This document shows, in pieces, positions 62,640 to 64,000 of a stretch of 64,000 bases of DNA. The notes beneath the pieces were generated by a model. It was not told where the DNA came from. It worked only from the letters and a program-made list of their open reading frames with translations, and did not search any database. The DNA is from Chryseobacterium sp. VAUSW3 (GTDB lineage: Bacteria; Bacteroidota; Bacteroidia; Flavobacteriales; Weeksellaceae): positions 124,001 through 188,000 of the forward strand of contig NZ_NIUY01000001.1 of the NCBI RefSeq assembly GCF_002205795.1. The letters are read 5' to 3'. Within the stretch, counting starts at the first letter, position 1; every line of letters begins with the position of its first letter. Position numbers and translations under genes: made by a program.

Positions 62640-63185
62640 ATGACCGATTTTTCAGAAATTACTGCGTATTCACAACATAAAACGCGCGTATTAATTTACA
62701 GTTCTTATCCTAAAACCGCCGAACTTGTTTTGCATGTTCTCGATTTTTTCGGAAAAAAAACCGATTATATTCTGGCAAACGGCACGAGTAAAACTACGGA
62801 TTGCGATTTTGTAATTTTAGAAACTTCGGATCATCAGAAAGCTGCAGATTTTAAAGCTAATATTGCGCTGATTTCAGATGAAATGAACAGCGAAAACCTG
62901 TCATTAATTCTTAAAAACATTACAGCAGGCGGCGTTTTGGTTTATCCTGAAAAAGCAGAAGAAACAATAAACGAAGCAGAAAACTATTTCCGGAAATTAT
63001 CTTTTTCCGACGCTGAATTTAAAACTGAAGGTGAAAAAATACTCATCAGTACTGAAATGGGTGAAATTCCGCTTGGTTCCAGTGACGCAAACTTGGTAAA
63101 GAATATCAACGGAATTAAACTGCTTTGCCAGCAATTTGGTATTATGGAAGAAGATTTCTACGAAGCGATGATGAGTTTCGAATAA
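62640..63185 (+). CDS. degenerate Mpl/Mur-ligase central-domain protein
   Basis: A 181-residue protein that aligns by eye with only the central domain of Mpl/MurC ligases. TRVLIYSSYPKT (about 15-26) stands where the ATP loop GTHGKT is expected, LVLHVLDFFGKKTDYI follows, ANIALIS (73-79), ITAGGVLVYP (94-103), and NLVKNINGIKLLCQQFGI (151-168) correspond to later Mpl segments. The N-terminal UDP-binding domain, the ATP loop and the C-terminal domain are lost. It is therefore probably non-catalytic. Last gene of the NUDIX cluster. Confidence 0.72.
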   Translation: MTDFSEITAYSQHKTRVLIYSSYPKTAELVLHVLDFFGKKTDYILANGTSKTTDCDFVILETSDHQKAADFKANIALISDEMNSENLSLILKNITAGGVLVYPEKAEETINEAENYFRKLSFSDAEFKTEGEKILISTEMGEIPLGSSDANLVKNINGIKLLCQQFGIMEEDFYEAMMSFE

Positions 63186-63275
63186 TTGCTGACCAGCATT
63201 TTACGCATTCAACTTTTACTTTCATTCAAAGTCTGAAAATTTATTTAAATTTACCTTGAAACAAAAAGTAAAACA

Positions 63276-64000
63276 ATGCGCTATCACCAATCCGGTAAAA
63301 TTCCTCAGAAAAGACATACCGTTTTTAAATCCGAAAACGACAATTTTTATTACGAACAGCTTTTCGGAACTGAAGGTTTTCACGGAATTTCTTCGCTACT
63401 CTATCATATTCACCGCCCAACGCAGATAAAATCCATCAGCGAACCAAAAGACGTATCGCCTAAAATCGCGGTCGGAAAAAATGTGACGCCAAGGATGTTT
63501 AAGGGAATGAATGTTACCGCTGAAGACGACTTTCTCGACAGTCGCAAGATTCTTATGCTGAATAACGACCTGAAAATGGGTCTCTCAAAACCCAGAAAAT
63601 CCACCGAATATTTTTATAAAAATGCCGAATGCGACGAATTGCTTTTCGTTCATGAAGGCACCGGAGTCCTGAAAACTTTTGTTGGAAATCTGGAGTTTGG
63701 TGTGGGTGACTATCTTATCATTCCGCGCGGTACAATTTATCAGCTTGAGCTGCACACAGAAAACAATGTTTTTCTGATTGTAGAAAGCCACTCACCGATT
63801 TATACGCCAAAACGTTACAGGAACGAATTTGGGCAGCTGCTGGAGCATTCACCGTTTTGTGAAAGAGATATCGTAACGCCAACTTTTGTAGAACCGAAAG
63901 ATGAAAAAGGAGATTTTCTCATCAAAGTAAAAAAGGAAAACCAAATCTGGGATTTCATCTACGCAACGCATCCTTTCGATGTCGTAGGTTGGGACGGATT
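63276..64000 (+). CDS. hmgA: homogentisate 1,2-dioxygenase (partial, runs off the window)
   Basis: The first 241 codons are open and continue beyond the end. MRYHQSGKIPQKRHTVFK, then CDELLFVHEGTGVLKT and IIPRGTIYQLEL (cupin-like), NQIWDFIYATHPFDVVGWDG at the end all fit the N-terminal part of HmgA, the ring-opening iron dioxygenase of tyrosine/phenylalanine catabolism; the iron-binding histidines lie in the missing half. It starts 91 bases after the Mpl-like gene. Confidence 0.9.
   Translation, partial: MRYHQSGKIPQKRHTVFKSENDNFYYEQLFGTEGFHGISSLLYHIHRPTQIKSISEPKDVSPKIAVGKNVTPRMFKGMNVTAEDDFLDSRKILMLNNDLKMGLSKPRKSTEYFYKNAECDELLFVHEGTGVLKTFVGNLEFGVGDYLIIPRGTIYQLELHTENNVFLIVESHSPIYTPKRYRNEFGQLLEHSPFCERDIVTPTFVEPKDEKGDFLIKVKKENQIWDFIYATHPFDVVGWDG

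Overview
The window is bacterial chromosome from a flavobacterium (Bacteroidota, class Flavobacteriia), most likely a Chryseobacterium/Kaistella-type member of the Weeksellaceae. The evidence is the low G+C content, the absence of Shine-Dalgarno sequences, promoters of the Bacteroidota type (TTG, about 19-23 bases, then TAnnTTTG), the type IX secretion/gliding genes gldK, gldL, gldM, gldN, gldD and porZ, the glgA-like/DUF4270/glmS cluster beside panC, and Bacteroidota-style housekeeping proteins. I see no prophage, insertion sequence, CRISPR array or rRNA operon.

Layout. 0-9.5 kb: small acetyltransferase, sodium:solute symporter, a split transketolase with a secreted protein between its halves, DUF2200, two membrane proteins, then a nitrosative-stress unit (di-iron repair protein Ric, an Fe-S Rrf2 regulator and a striking palindromic operator) and an Lrp regulator. 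9.6-18.7 kb: a very large TamB protein divergent from tsaD-rsmE, RNA methyltransferase/SdpI pair, asparaginase, tRNA-Ser. 18.7-28.7 kb (minus strand): FAD oxidoreductase, the gldKLMN T9SS operon, then glgA-like, DUF4270 and glmS. 28.8-37.7 kb: panC, a Lys-Leu-Lys tRNA array, aroK, an S4 protein, recO-porZ, a 5'-nucleotidase split into two genes in reversed order, dapA. 37.7-44.2 kb: metal-receptor protein, mgtE, rpsO, two small membrane genes, pnp. 44.2-46.0 kb: a small AT-rich accessory island with a uracil-DNA-glycosylase-like protein and a membrane-anchored partner. 46-56 kb: HopJ-family protein, fhs, nitronate monooxygenase, two peptidyl-prolyl isomerases, PfkB kinase, gldD, mutY. 55.6-64 kb: HU, a 29-residue COX24/AURKAIP1-like basic protein, rng, a P-type ATPase, a NUDIX/acyltransferase/lipoprotein/degenerate Mur-ligase cluster, and the start of homogentisate dioxygenase.

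How the genes work together. The clearest functional theme is envelope biogenesis and T9SS: GldL/GldM form the proton-driven motor, GldK/GldN the outer-membrane-associated ring, PorZ the attachment complex at the cell surface, and GldD a lipoprotein required for gliding; TamB, SurA-type PPIases and glmS support outer membrane and wall assembly. A second theme is RNA metabolism (rpsO, pnp, rng, HU/COX24-like protein, RsmE, TsaD, RecO).

The most interesting points are the 28-bp palindrome over the ric promoter, a GldM about 80 residues short that appears to lack its second periplasmic domain, a catalytically dead Mpl/Mur-ligase central-domain protein, a half-length glycogen-synthase-like protein without its substrate motifs, a set of genes whose -7 element lies 4-8 bases from the start codon (probably leaderless), head-on mutY/hup promoters, and the accessory UDG-like/membrane pair. 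All function calls come from reading the protein sequences; no database search was possible.
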